Positions 55,561 to 62,040 are shown, counted from the stretch's first letter. The stretch is DNA of 64,000 nucleotides from Timema cristinae (GCA_039000515.1 JBCFYV010000935.1:63591604-63655603); one strand, 5' to 3'. Numbers and translations are program-made. Notes: a model not told the origin generated them from the letters alone.

Positions 55561-58500
55561 ACTTGCTTGAAACTTTCACCGAGCGAGGGAAGAAATAATG
55601 ACGAATGAGGTAAAAGGAAAGAAGTTTAAAAAAGAAAGAAAGAGAAAACAAAAAATCAATATCCAAACTTAAATAATGTTTTGAAAGTTGGTTGTTATGC
55701 AAGAAGAAAAATAAATCAACTTAATTTTGTGTGCCCAACTAATTATTGTTATTATTGTATAACCAACCCGCTCCGGTGGCCGAATGTTCTAAACGCGCCA
55801 CTCACAAAAGATTGGACTGCCGATGATGAGGATATCAAGGTTCGAATCCCGATCGGGTGACATCAGGGGCTGTTTCCTAATTGATATTTCATTTTACCTC
55901 CACGTGAATGTTGGTACAATTATTCCTCTACATTCAACTTTCCTCATCACTTAACACATTAGCGTAATCTATACTTATAAAAATAACATGTCCTGACTGA
56001 CTGACTGACTGACTGATTCATCATCGCCGAGCGCAAACTATCAAGGCTACAAGCATGAAATTCGGACTGTATATTCATTTTGTTATGTAGGCACCCACTA
56101 AGAAAGGATTTTAGAAAATTCCACCCCAAAGGGGTCAAAATAGGGGATGATAATATGTATGATAATATGTATGAAAGTCCGTCATTTTGAAAGTTACATA
56201 AACAAAATTTTGTATTTCGGTTATTGACGTAAAACCAATAAATACGTGTTTCAGGAATTTTGGAAATTTTATTTAATAAGGGATGAAAAAGGGGGTGAAA
56301 GTTTGTATCGGACTTGCATTATTTTTGATCTGAGGTCAAGTTATGGTCATCAACGTAACGTAATATTTTAAATTAATCTGTAAATACATATGTATATTTT
56401 CGTATTTGTATATAATCAACTTCCACGCGAGCAAAGCCGCGGGCAACAGCTATGTAGTTAGTACATAAGGGTACATCCCGAACGGGTAGTAAGAAGGGGC
56501 AAAAAAAATGTAGTTATATTTATATAGGTGTACCGTAACATGTGGGTCTCTCTTCGGTGGTGGACAGGAGAAAAAAAAATGGAATAAAGTAACTATAAAT
56601 ATGTGCGCCATTTGATCTTGTTTTCGAGCAATAGTCAAATGATTTCACCTGTTTGTAAACCATATAAAAACTGTCCACATCTCTACATTCTCTATACTTC
56701 CCCCTTAAGAAAAGGTCATGGCGTAATCGGTCAAGGTAAGACTCTTATACCTTTCAGGGTAAATATTATTATTATTAGCACCGCGTCTTACTACCCGTTC
56801 GGGTTATACACACTTACGCTAATGTGTAATGGTAGGGTGATTGCGAGATGAAATGAAGGACCAACAGTTTAACGTGGAATCCGAACCACGGTGGCGGCCT
56901 GGCATTCCCCACATTCACAAGATGTCAGGGTAAATAGAGCGTGCATAAACACTGTATATTTTGATGAGTTCATTTCTTTTTTGCACAAAGATAGGGGCTG
57001 TAAATACACTTTTTTATAACCTTTGATATCCAAGCGTTAATTGTTAATTGCCAAATCGCTAAATCTCACGCTTGCGTGTCCTAAATGCAATAGTAATCAT
57101 CAAAACACTTCCACCCGCCTACATCCATACCTCACTTTGTTCCTCTCGTAAAAAACAGCTTTGAAAGGAACGCAATCAGACATCTGGATAATTCTTTTTT
57201 TCTGGCTGCTTTTTGCGCAAAGAATAGAGGAAAAGAAGCAGGAACTATTGTTTCTCCAAAATATCTTCTTCAAAAGAAGTTGTATTTAAATCAAAACTCG
57301 GAAATAAAACAATAATACATAAAAGAATTCCATTTTCTCGAGTGGAAAAAAAAACACGATTTTTTTCTCAACACTATTTTGTTGTAAAAGTTTTCAAAGT
57401 AGTAGATAAAAGCGTTTGTAAAAAAATGTAAAATACTAAATATAAATAAGAATTTTACCGTGGCTTATTGCGGTTCTAGCTGCAAATTTTTCATTTGGCA
57501 TTTAAATAAACACGAGATTAGATTGAAAATAATCAATGCCAATCTTACAAATTTTTAAAGTATCTTGTGCATTGGGATACAATACCAATTAAAGTGATAT
57601 ACATGTATAATTTTGTTAGTCAGTGGATTTATTGGCGCTGATATGGCAGGATTTCTGATATCTTAAACAAGGGATTGAAGTCCTTAAACATATATATTGA
57701 GCTATAGAAAACTGCACAAAAATCATCGTCGGGTTGAACTACAAATCTTGTGATTTAGACTTGTGGATTCACACCTTCGCCGAAAAACAAGCGCAGAACA
57801 GAAACGTGGTCACGTGATTATCTCTAATCCAATCACAAGATTTCCGCCTCAACAGCGTGATCTTTTCCGCTAAAGTTCAACTCCTCTCTACTTTGTCTGC
57901 TCTGCCTGAGATGTTTGGCAAAAGAGAACCAATCAAATCTCAGAACCAACCATCTCAATTAAATGCGCATGCGATGTACAGCCAGAAACTGTTTGGTTTC
58001 AGATTATAACTGCTTGTTATCCGTATACTGGGAGATTGAGACCCGACTGTAAATATTGCCCTAAGAGATTCAGGGCTCAGCCAATCCTCCATACAACCAG
58101 GACTGATTGTTATCCGTATACTGGGAGATTGAGACTTTGACTATAAATACGGCCCTAAGTATTTTTTCCGTCTTGCGTGGACGTTTTTCAATTTTGTAAG
58201 TTAGTTTGTCGTCGCGGTGAATGCTGGTAGCAATTAATCATATCGTTGAAGCCAGCCAGGGCTCAACCGGACCTCGTCGGGCGACGGAAAGATAATTGCT
58301 ACTATATGGCGGTAGTTTGCCACCATCCTAGTAGGTCTTTAGCGCAATTAGCCATAAATGAGTTTCATAGTCTGGTGTTTCGCGCGGCCCCTCTCCTCTC
58401 TCAATTGAAATTGAAGCTGGCAGTTGATAACGTAGGGTCTGTGATGGGGATACCGCCCATAGTAATCAAAACGGACCGTGCGCTAGTGACGTAGTTATCC

Positions 58501-58904
58501 GGTTTACGGTGGTGTGAACTCGCGCAAAATGAGTTGTTATTTGGTCGTCATTAGTGGGAATGTATTGACACTTGTCGCTCTGTGTGCGACATTGTGTGTG
58601 TGTGATTGTGGGACAGTGCGCAAGGTGTTCTGTGTGTGTATAGGGGGCTAGGGATGTATGATTGAGACGTTTTTCCTCTAGGGTCTGTGTGCCCAAACTA
58701 TGTACCGCGGGCTGCATCCGGCCCGTGGATGCTTTGACGAAAATATATTAAAAGAGTGGTGAAAAAAAATTCACTGTCGAATACAGAAATTATGGTGCTC
58801 TTATATGCACTACACAACATACATAACTAGTGTATACAAATACATACATATATACACACATACATACATACATATATACATATATACATACATACATACA
58901 TACA

Positions 58905-58938
<34 letters not shown>

Positions 58939-58952
58939 CATACATACATACA

Positions 58953-58986
<34 letters not shown>

Positions 58987-59593
58987 CATACATACATATA
59001 TACATACATACATAATGTGTCCCATTGCTTCCTAACGAAAAAAACTCTTACATCTTTATTAATTAACTGTCGTAGACCCGCTTTGGTGGCCGCGTGGTCT
59101 AACGCGCTACTCTCGTGTTGGACTAGACTGCCAAACCTGGTCGGTAGAGTGGGGCGGCGCGGCGAAGCGGTTCTGACCCGCTCCGCTCTACCCCCGGGTC
59201 TCCATTCGCTTACACGCATTTTGTTTGGGGTCGTTTTGGTCCGCGCAGAGTCAACGTCATCCATTTTGATACTAACCGCACTAACGCTCTGTCTGACCAA
59301 GGTAATAACGTCAGTCAGAATATACGGCATTGGCTATAGCGCTCGTGTAGCCCCGCGGTGTCTCCATTGCTCCTCCAGTTAATGTCCGTTGTCTCTTCCA
59401 GGCGGCGTCGGGTGCGACGGACGTCCCCGCCGCGCACTTCGAGCCCCAGGTGGCCATGTTCTGCGGCGTCGGGGACAAGAGTCAGGCTTACCATAGCCAG
59501 TTCATGTCTGAGACAGGCCACTGGGTGACGGACCTCGCCAACAAGGCCACCTGCCTCAAGGACAAGCTGGAGATCCTGGAGTACTGCAAGAAG
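32101..59593 (+). CDS. Appl: Amyloid precursor protein-like (Appl), first two coding exons
   Basis: Exons 32101-32175 and 59402-59593, joined in phase 0 across a 27,226-bp GT-AG intron. The 89 visible residues are a signal peptide and the first part of the E1 growth-factor-like domain: [39 protein letters not shown] (EPQIAMFCG...TCI...ILQYCQE) and fly Appl (WEPQ...GRWVTDL...CL.DK...LDYCKK) have the same pattern with three equivalent cysteines. Appl is a type I neuronal membrane protein. The remaining E1, E2, transmembrane and intracellular exons lie right of the window. Confidence 0.92.
32180..33480. other. Appl intron 1, proximal part: no feature recognised
   Basis: AT-rich sequence without recognised exons or repeat families. 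Confidence 0.4.
33490..33695 (-). repeat. Dispersed repeat R5, longest copy
   Basis: Contains AGTCACTAGATCTTCATTCA, CACGTGATCTGCCACTTTTG and GATAGATATTATCAATACTT. In reverse complement it matches 7560-7735 and 31625-31815. Confidence 0.5.
33700..34420. other. No feature recognised
   Basis: Intronic. Contains AGCTAGTTTGTAAGT (33819-33833), repeated at the right edge of the window (63962-63978), but no defined element. Confidence 0.35.
34430..34985 (+). mobile_element. Non-LTR retrotransposon 3' fragment (family F), longest copy
   Basis: Frame-broken reverse-transcriptase C-terminal region: a YGCEAWV-type motif near 34465, then [19 protein letters not shown] sequence, a TRWFGL.ERM-like segment and WRKLVRMD ending near 34902. 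3' end: TATGCACAGTTTTTGCCTAC ... GGAACGGCGTGAGTAGGTAT, then a TATG tail. Confidence 0.82.
35581..35859 (+). mobile_element. SINE family 1
   Basis: TCTAGGGGTAAGGTGTTGGA, B box GGTTCAATCCTC, CTCCACCGTGGTTCGG and tail GAACGGGTAGTAAGACGCGG with an AAT end. The first bases of the head are diverged. It is followed immediately by a minus-strand family 2 fragment. Confidence 0.9.
35870..36020 (-). mobile_element. SINE family 2 fragment
   Basis: GGGTAGGGACGAGGAAGGAA, TTGTGAGGAAGGGGACAATT, ACTAGGATTCGAACCCTGAT and ACACGAGAGTGATTTA: reverse complement of body, B box and anticodon-arm region. Confidence 0.75.
36030..37120. other. Intronic, mostly unrecognised; GC-richer segment at 36580-36780
   Basis: Contains an (AAT)n run at 36882-36912 and an R5 remnant at 36805-36890. 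The GC-richer part carries overlapping open frames of 95 and 118 codons without recognisable similarity. Confidence 0.4.
37136..37412 (+). mobile_element. SINE family 1, full copy
   Basis: GTGACCTGGTGGTCTAGGGG head, B box GGTTCAATCCTCGG, full body and tail AACGGGTAGTAAGACGCGGT with AATAATAATAA. It is close to the family consensus, so probably young. Confidence 0.93.
37420..38540. other. Intronic; no confident feature
   Basis: A region near 37560-37900 looks like decayed coding sequence, with short stretches resembling a transposase-derived protein tail, but too broken to name. No host exon was recognised. Confidence 0.3.
38555..38752 (+). mobile_element. SINE family 2
   Basis: GATGACGGGTAGATCGGGGT, B box GGTTCGAATCCCGGTCGG, body CTCTCCTTCCACGCAAATA and shared tail AACTGAACGGGTAATAAGAC. 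The 5' end is truncated. Confidence 0.8.
38775..38925 (-). mobile_element. SINE family 2 fragment
   Basis: GCACCCGCACTCGCGTGTGA, CGACCGGAATTCAAACCCCA and CTACCCGTTAGCG. It lies head-to-tail against the preceding plus-strand copy. Confidence 0.65.
39083..39319 (+). mobile_element. Fold-back MITE, right half only
   Basis: AAGAAGTTGTGTTGCGCGTT, GAACTCATC-complement centre, then GTAAAGTGTGCACTGTGTTC and CTTCTTCCAAATATAAT. It matches centre and right arm of 9995-10434; the left arm is absent. Confidence 0.8.
39419..39709 (+). mobile_element. SINE family 1, full copy with target-site duplication
   Basis: Complete element of the long subfamily (contains GTGTATTAATCACAAC, like 8564-8862). The direct repeat ACTTTTAAA flanks it at 39408-39416 and 39710-39718. 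Confidence 0.93.
39751..39988 (+). mobile_element. SINE family 2
   Basis: CGATGGCCACATGGTCTAAG head, CTCTCGCAGTAAATTAGACC, B box AGTTTCGAATCTTGGTCGGG, body, and tail AGCGTATAGCCCGAATGTGT ... GGTGCTAAT. Confidence 0.88.
40540..40580 (+). repeat. Homopolymer cluster (T and C runs)
   Basis: CTCCCCTCTTTTTTTTTTCG followed by a run of about 14 C. Such runs recur (8360-8374, 44876-44887, 52568-52586, 53737-53746, 61552-61566). Confidence 0.8.
40790..41038 (+). mobile_element. SINE family 2
   Basis: CTGGTCTAACGCGCTACTCT head, GAAGACGGGGAGATCGGGTT with B box GGTTTGATTCCGGTCGG, body CCTCCACGTAAATGCGGGTG, tail ATAACCCGAACGGGTAGTAA. Confidence 0.9.
41246..41480 (-). mobile_element. SINE family 2
   Basis: TTAGCACCGCGTCTTACTAC (shared tail complement), AGGGATTGGGAAGGTTTAAG, CGACCGAGATTCAAACCTTG and GCGCGTTAGATAACTACGCC with ACCGAGGCGGG. 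Full length, minus strand. Confidence 0.9.
41790..41930 (-). mobile_element. SINE family 2 fragment
   Basis: TTAGAAAGGTGTAATTTAGA, GTTTGTGGAGGGAGAGTA and CACCCGGCTGGGACTCAAAC. The head is missing. Confidence 0.65.
42552..42796 (-). mobile_element. SINE family 2, full copy
   Basis: TTAGCACCGCGCCTTACTAC, GTGCACCTGTATTCGAGGCA, CCCGACCGGGATTCGAACCC and CATGCGGCCACCAAAGC. It is part of a run of three adjacent family 2 copies (42552-43150). Confidence 0.9.
42797..42982 (-). mobile_element. SINE family 2, tail missing
   Basis: AAAGGTTGAATTTAAAGTGT, GGGGGAGAGAGTGGAAAACC, CCAACCGGGATTAGAACCCT and AAGACCGCGCGACCACCGAG. Confidence 0.85.
42983..43150 (+). mobile_element. SINE family 2, head missing
   Basis: GGTTCGATCCCGGTCGGGTG (B box), TCTCTCTCCACCTAAATGCG and ACAAACCGAATGGGTAGTAA. 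It lies head-to-head with the preceding minus copy. Confidence 0.85.
43214..43569 (+). repeat. 52-bp direct repeat separated by 304 bp
   Basis: 43214-43265 and 43518-43569 are identical (ATGTAAATATAAAACTAAAG ... TTAGGTGTTAAACATCAGTT). The stretch between contains no recognised element. Confidence 0.85.
44390..44558 (-). mobile_element. SINE family 3
   Basis: AGTCCCCTGCCGTTAATTTA, TTACATTTTCGGCCATGCTG, GGGAATTGATCCGGGATCCC and CGACTGAGCTAAGGTGTCGG, the reverse complement of a tRNA-like head and body. Confidence 0.75.
44640..44980. mobile_element. Two SINE family 2 fragments, plus then minus
   Basis: The plus-strand part (44640-44825) has GCCGATGAAGGGGAGATTGG and B box GGGTTCGAATCCC. The minus-strand part (44828-44980) has GTCGGGATTTGAACCTTGAC and GCATGACCACCGG. 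They meet near 44826. Confidence 0.75.
44985..45670. other. Intronic, nothing recognised
   Basis: No exon or known repeat was recognised in this part of Appl intron 1. Confidence 0.4.
45674..46457. mobile_element. hAT-like MITE (non-autonomous DNA transposon)
   Basis: Inverted ends CAGGGCTATTAAATTAG and CCAATTGAATATCCCTG (about 14 of 17 complementary). The bordering bases ATCTAAAT and ATCTAGAG could be a decayed 8-bp duplication. Inner subterminal matches include GTGGACCACTCC / GGGCCGCC-type blocks. The interior holds a GC-richer segment (46090-46440) with unassigned open frames, and (TTA)n near 46020. Confidence 0.5.
46917..47148 (+). mobile_element. SINE family 2, full copy
   Basis: CCCGCCTCGGTGGCTAACGC head, B box AGGTTCGAATCTCGGTCGGG, body CTCCCTCCACATAAATGCTG and tail CGGACGGGTAGTAAGACGC. 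Confidence 0.88.
47290..47325 (+). repeat. (CT)n microsatellite
   Basis: About 15 CT dinucleotides with one C interruption, within Appl intron 1. Confidence 0.85.
47630..47890 (-). mobile_element. SINE 3 tail fragment adjoining the repeat shared with 5995-6215
   Basis: 47630-47695 matches the SINE family 3 tail (GTACACTTTCTGAACCGACT). 47695-47890 is the reverse complement of the 5995-6215 repeat (TGCCGGGAAAGGTATTTTTC, ATACCTTCCAGG, CCCGGCTGGGTTTGAGAATC). Confidence 0.65.
47890..48365 (+). mobile_element. Non-LTR retrotransposon fragment (family F) interrupted by a SINE 1 fragment
   Basis: The family F frame ([20 protein letters not shown], then IYEGRVD) is broken at about 48022 by a minus-strand SINE 1 fragment (48048-48178). 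It resumes with [28 protein letters not shown] coding sequence and the 3' end TATGCACAGTTTCTTGCCTA with GGAACGGCGTG. Confidence 0.82.
48048..48178 (-). mobile_element. SINE family 1, 5'-truncated, nested in a retrotransposon
   Basis: TTAGCACCGCGTCTTACTAC through CACGGTGGAGGCCTGGCATT, lacking the tRNA-like head. Truncation at the 5' end is typical of incomplete target-primed reverse transcription. Confidence 0.88.
48965..49290. mobile_element. SINE family 2: short plus head and a full minus copy
   Basis: Plus: TCGGTGGCCGCATGGTCTAA at 48967. Minus (49063-49290): TTAGCTCCACGTCTTACTAC, CGACCAGGATTCGAACTCAA and ATCATGCGGCCATCGAAATG. Confidence 0.78.
49325..49640 (+). mobile_element. Non-LTR retrotransposon 3' end (third family) with (TAA)n tail
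   Basis: In shifting frames it encodes [13 protein letters not shown] and a following acidic/basic tail, the RGRP...DDL...R-type C-terminus common in endonuclease/reverse-transcriptase polyproteins. It ends at about 49600 in a TAA-repeat tail of about 30 bp (49602-49634). Confidence 0.6.
50461..50733 (+). mobile_element. SINE family 1, full copy with long target-site duplication
   Basis: Nearly identical to 12794-13070 and 63311-63585 (shares TCTATGCTGGCGGCCGGGG). The duplication TAATAGTTAGGGAAGT is found at 50445-50460 and 50734-50749. It lies in Appl intron 1, sense strand. Confidence 0.95.
50930..51065 (-). mobile_element. Non-LTR retrotransposon (family G) 3' fragment
   Basis: The reverse complement reads GAAAGAGATGGGAGGAGCAG, AGTGTGCAAGTGAGAGGAGA and GGCCATAGGCTGGAAAGAGA, matching the end of 15740-16250 and 17905-19990. 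Confidence 0.75.
51085..51250 (+). mobile_element. SINE family 2 remnants with a 30-bp triplication
   Basis: TTAACCATTTAGCGTAATTA is followed by three copies of a GGCGTGTAACCCTCTTATAT-type 28-30-bp unit (51114-51180), then a second head-body piece with B box GAGGTTCGAATCACGGTCGG. Confidence 0.65.
51519..51845 (+). repeat. Pyrimidine-rich tract of about 325 bp
   Basis: Almost entirely C and T on the plus strand (CTCCCTCCTTCCTTTCTTCT and similar), with few A and very few G. The single long open frame across it is a composition artefact. Confidence 0.85.
52148..52500. mobile_element. Two SINE family 2 copies, minus then plus
   Basis: Minus (52148-52345): TTAGCGCCATGTCTTACCAC, GCGTGGAGAGAGAGTAAGAG, CAGAGATTTGAACCTTGATC. 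Plus (52350-52500): CTACCTCCACGCAAGTGCGG, CACTTCCTCTAACCTTAACT and GTTGAGACGCGGTGATGA. Confidence 0.75.
52700..53060. repeat. Probable old transposon-derived sequence
   Basis: Contains GTGCAAAGTTTGAATAAAAT then CGGTCGATGTGTTCAAAAGT and AACAGAAAGACAAATG. This 'drift in hydrophobic-like repeated tail plus CAGACAGA-type sequence' style is typical of dispersed elements in arthropod genomes. No class can be assigned. Confidence 0.3.
53293..53351. promoter_or_regulatory. Promoter-like cluster: NRF-1-like site, CRE and inverted CCAAT
   Basis: CGCGCACGCGCC at 53293-53304 matches 11 of 12 NRF-1 consensus positions. A perfect CRE, TGACGTCA, is at 53308-53315, and ATTGG (inverted CCAAT) at 53347-53351. 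The 53280-53360 stretch is CpG-rich within AT-rich surroundings. It lies inside Appl intron 1. A 103-codon minus-strand open frame (53383-53072) overlaps it, without recognised similarity. Confidence 0.5.
53400..54210. other. Intronic, nothing recognised
   Basis: No exon or shared repeat was seen. A G run at 53737-53746 and a CAGTGGTTTCCAAC motif at 54124 (hAT-end-like, without a convincing partner) are the only notable features. Confidence 0.4.
54215..54425 (-). mobile_element. SINE family 2, degraded
   Basis: ACTACCAGCCCGGACTATCT, AGTGGGTTAGGTAAAATGTA, CCTGGCCAGAATCAAAATCC and AGCCCGCATGTCCACTAATA, diverged complements of tail, body, B box and head. Confidence 0.6.
54430..55515. other. Intronic, nothing recognised
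   Basis: AT-rich sequence without recognised features. A GC-richer patch is present at 55280-55500. Confidence 0.4.
55525..55558 (+). repeat. (CA)n microsatellite
   Basis: About 17 uninterrupted CA dinucleotides. Confidence 0.95.
55763..56500 (+). mobile_element. SINE family 2 split by a Helitron-like insertion
   Basis: Head CGCTCCGGTGGCCGAATGTT, B box AGGTTCGAATCCCGATCGGG and body run to AACACATTAGCGTAAT at 55952-55967. After the insertion the SINE resumes at 56454 with TAGTTAGTACATAAGGGTA and the shared tail ATCCCGAACGGGTAGTAAGA. Confidence 0.88.
55968..56453 (+). mobile_element. Helitron-like non-autonomous element
   Basis: Starts TCTATACTTATAAAAATAAC; near the end has a hairpin (CGCG-A-GC AAA GC-CGCG) about 10 bases before a terminal ...GGGCAACAGCTAT. 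A TC start, a 3' hairpin and a CTRR-like end inserted between A and T are Helitron hallmarks, although the last base differs from CTAG. It contains (CTGA)5 at about 55993-56014 and no Rep/helicase coding. Confidence 0.55.
56714..56955. mobile_element. Palindromic MITE split by a SINE insertion
   Basis: GGTCAAGGTAAGACTCTTAT then ACCTTTCAGGGTAAAT at the left, and TCAGGGTAAATAGAGCGTGC at the right, are one MITE end interrupted at 56765-56934. Confidence 0.7.
56765..56934 (-). mobile_element. SINE family 1, 5'-truncated, with 11-bp target-site duplication
   Basis: ATTATTATTAGCACCGCGTC through CCCCACATTCACAAGATG. The head is missing. The direct repeat TCAGGGTAAAT flanks it at 56754-56764 and 56935-56945. 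Confidence 0.95.
56960..58000. other. Intronic, nothing recognised
   Basis: No exon or transposon recognised. GGTCACGTGATTATCTCTAA followed by CCAATCACAAGA (57809-57841) resembles 43170-43203, a short shared segment of unknown origin. Confidence 0.4.
58005..58165 (-). repeat. Two tandem units of the CCCAGTATACGGATAACAA repeat
   Basis: TTGTTATCCGTATACTGGGA occurs at 58012 and 58108 within units about 92 bp apart, each followed by GATTGAGAC and a GTAAATATTGCCCTAAG-like end. A related copy lies at 16591-16690. Confidence 0.7.
58835..59015 (+). repeat. (CATA)n tetranucleotide microsatellite
   Basis: About 180 bp of CATA repeats with TATA interruptions. The motif is that of the family F retrotransposon tail (TATG)n, but no adjoining element is left here. 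Confidence 0.92.
59076..59150 (+). mobile_element. SINE family 2 head fragment
   Basis: CCCGCTTTGGTGGCCGCGTG then GTCTAACGCGCTACTCTCGT and GTTGGACTAGACTGCC. Only the 5' half remains, about 250 bp before Appl exon 2. Confidence 0.75.
59402..59593 (+). CDS. Appl: Appl exon 2: start of the E1 growth-factor-like domain
   Basis: Acceptor TTGTCTCTTCCAG ends at 59401; donor GTGAGT at 59594. The 64 codons read [20 protein letters not shown], then [40 protein letters not shown] and YCKK. The three cysteines align with the first three of the APP growth-factor-like domain. The exon is GC-rich (unlike its surroundings) and in phase 0 on both sides. Its last 21 bases and the donor are the template of the following tandem array. 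Confidence 0.95.
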
Positions 59594-61409
59594 GTGAGTC
59601 AACAAGCTCTAGGTCCTGAAGTACTGCAAGAAGGTGAGTCAACAAGCTCTAGGTACTGAAATACTAGAAGAAGGTGAGTCAACAACTTTTACAAGCTCTA
59701 GGTTCTGAAATACTGCAAGAAGGTGAGTCAACAAGCTCTAGGTCCTGAAGTACTGCAAGAAGGTGAGTCAACAAGCTCTAGGTCGTGAAATACTGCAAGA
59801 AGGTGAGTCAACAAGCTCTAGGCTCTGGAGTACTGCAAGAAGGTGAGTGAACAAGCTCTAGGTCCTGGAGTACTGCAAGAAGGTGAGTGAACACGCTCTA
59901 GGTCCTGGAGTACTGCAAGAAGGTGAGTCAACAAGCTCTAGGTACTGAAATACTGCAAGAAGGTGAGTCAACAAGCTCTAGGTCGTGAAATACTGCAAGA
60001 AGGTGAGTCAACAAGCTCTAGGTTATGGAGTACTGCAAGAAGGTGTGTCAACAAGCTATAGGTCGTGAAATGCTGCAAGAAGGTGAGTCAACAAGCTCTA
60101 GGTTATGGAGTACTGCAAGAAGGTGTGTCAACAAGCTATAGGTCGTGAAATACTGCAAGAAGGTGAGTCAACAAGCTATAGGTCGTGAAATGCTGCAAGA
60201 AGGTGAGTCAACAAGCTCTAGGTCGTGAAATACTGCAAGAAGGTGAGTCAACAAGCTCTAGGTTATGGAGTACTGCAAGAAGGTGTGTCAACAAGCTATA
60301 GGTCGTGAAATGCTGCAAGAAGGTGAGTCAACAAGCTCTAGGTCGTGAAATACTGCAAATAGGTGAGTCAACAAGCTCTAGGTTATGGAGTACTGCAAGA
60401 AGGTGAGTCAACAAGCTCTAGGTCATGGAGTACTGCAAGAAGGTGAGTCAACAAGCTCTAGGTCGTGAAATACTGCAAGAAGGTGAGTCAACAAGCTCTA
60501 GGTCATGGAGTACTGCAAGAAGGTGAGTCAACAAGCTCTAGGTCGTGAAATACTGCAAGAAGGTGAGTCAACAAGCTCTAGGTCGTGAAATACTGCAAGA
60601 AGGTGAGTCAACAAGCTCTAGGTCGTGAAATACTGCAAGAAGGTGAGTCAACAAGCTCTAGGTCATGGAGTACTGCAAGAAGGTGAGTCAACAAGCTCTA
60701 GGTCGTGAAATACTGCAAGAAGGTGAGTCAACAAGCTCTAGGTCATGGAGTACTGCAAGAAGGTGAGTCAACAAGCTCTAGGTCGTGAAATACTGCAAGA
60801 AGGTGAGTCAACAAGCTCTAGGTCATGGAGTACTGCAAGAAGGTGAGTCAACAAGCTCTAGGTTCTGAAATACTGCAAGAAGGTGAGTCAACAAGCTCTA
60901 GGTCCTGAAGTACTGCAAGAAGGTGAGTCAACAAGCTCTAGGTCGTGAAATACTGCAAGAAGGTGAGTCAACAAGCTCTAGGTCGTGAAATACTGCAAGA
61001 AGGTGAGTCAACAAGCTCTAGGTCGTGGAGTACTGCAAGAAGGTGAGTCAACAAGCTCTAGGTCGTGAAATACTGCAAGAAGGTGAGTCAACAAGCTATA
61101 GGTCGTGAAATGCTGCAAGAAGGTGAGTCAACAAGCTCTAGGTCGTGAAATACTGCAAGAAGGTGAGTCAACAAGCTCTAGGTCGTGAAATACTGCAAGA
61201 AGGTGAGTCAACAAGCTCTAGGTCATGGAGTACTACAAGAAGGTGAGTCAACAAGCTCTAGGTCGTGAAATACTGCAAGAAGGTGAGTCAACAAGCTCTA
61301 GGTCATGGAGTACTGCAAGAAGGTGAGTCAACAAGCTCTAGGTTCTGAAATACTGCAAGAAGGTGAGTCAACAAGCTCTAGGTCCTGAAGAACTGCAAGA
61401 AGGTGAGTC
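59575..61409 (+). repeat. 40-bp minisatellite of 46 tandem 5' splice sites
   Basis: The unit is TACTGCAAGAAGGTGAGTCA then ACAAGCTCTAGGTCNTGRAG. AGGTGAG first occurs at 59592 (the real donor) and last at 61401, at 40-bp intervals with one 9-bp insertion near 59680. Units alternate between TCCTGGAG, TCATGGAG, TTATGGAG and TCGTGAAA types; some donors read GTGTGT. The first unit is the exon 2 end itself, so the array arose by duplicating the exon/intron boundary. Confidence 0.98.
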
Positions 61410-62040
61410 CTAATTACCAGTTTATAGGCCTACTTTGAGATCGCAGAATTTATTTGCTATCACTAAATCAGCTTCTTTTAGGATTTCTCCAGGAACACCA
61501 TATTTTTAATTTCGTAAACATATTTGAAATATTTCTTTAGAATCGTATCCGCCCCCCCCCCCCCCATCCCCCCGTTTTGTAATGAAGAAGATGGTTGAAA
61601 GTTAAGTAAAGTGGCACTTTCAAAACACTTTAAAAATGTGTATATTTTGAAAACATAACACATTTTATCTGTCTCGCTAAAGTATTAAAAAATAACAGTA
61701 TTTTTGGTCTATGCTGGTCCGAGCTAAGCTCTGGCGTTTGGGTGGTGTGCCAATGCAGTAACTATACAGGACAACCATCCTCTACTTGACTTAAGCCGCT
61801 CTGCTCCGGAACATCTCTCATTCATTCCAACGGGTAATAAATGTGACATCACATTACACCTTTCTTCTAATGGAGGAGTGTGGACAAAAAGTGATCACCT
61901 GCTCGTGGAACGTCACGGGTGCAGCTTCGACACCTTTTAGTTGCCAGTCTAGAACTCTGGAAGAACTAACAAACTGACGCACCCAAATACAGTTGTACTT
62001 GTCAATGGTCATGCCCTAAATACATAAGCCTTTTATACTC
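61410..62040. other. Appl intron 2, nothing recognised
   Basis: AT-rich sequence with a C run at 61552-61566. No exon similar to the next part of Appl E1 was found before the window ends. Confidence 0.45.

Noticed and set aside
58246..58494. 82-codon open frame in a GC-rich segment of Appl intron 1
   Set aside because: No recognisable similarity, no good splice sites in phase with Appl exons. It could be a promoter-type CpG patch rather than coding.
59575..61409. Possible CRISPR array
   Set aside because: The units are contiguous 40-bp tandem copies without unique spacers, in a eukaryotic intron, and derive from an exon boundary.
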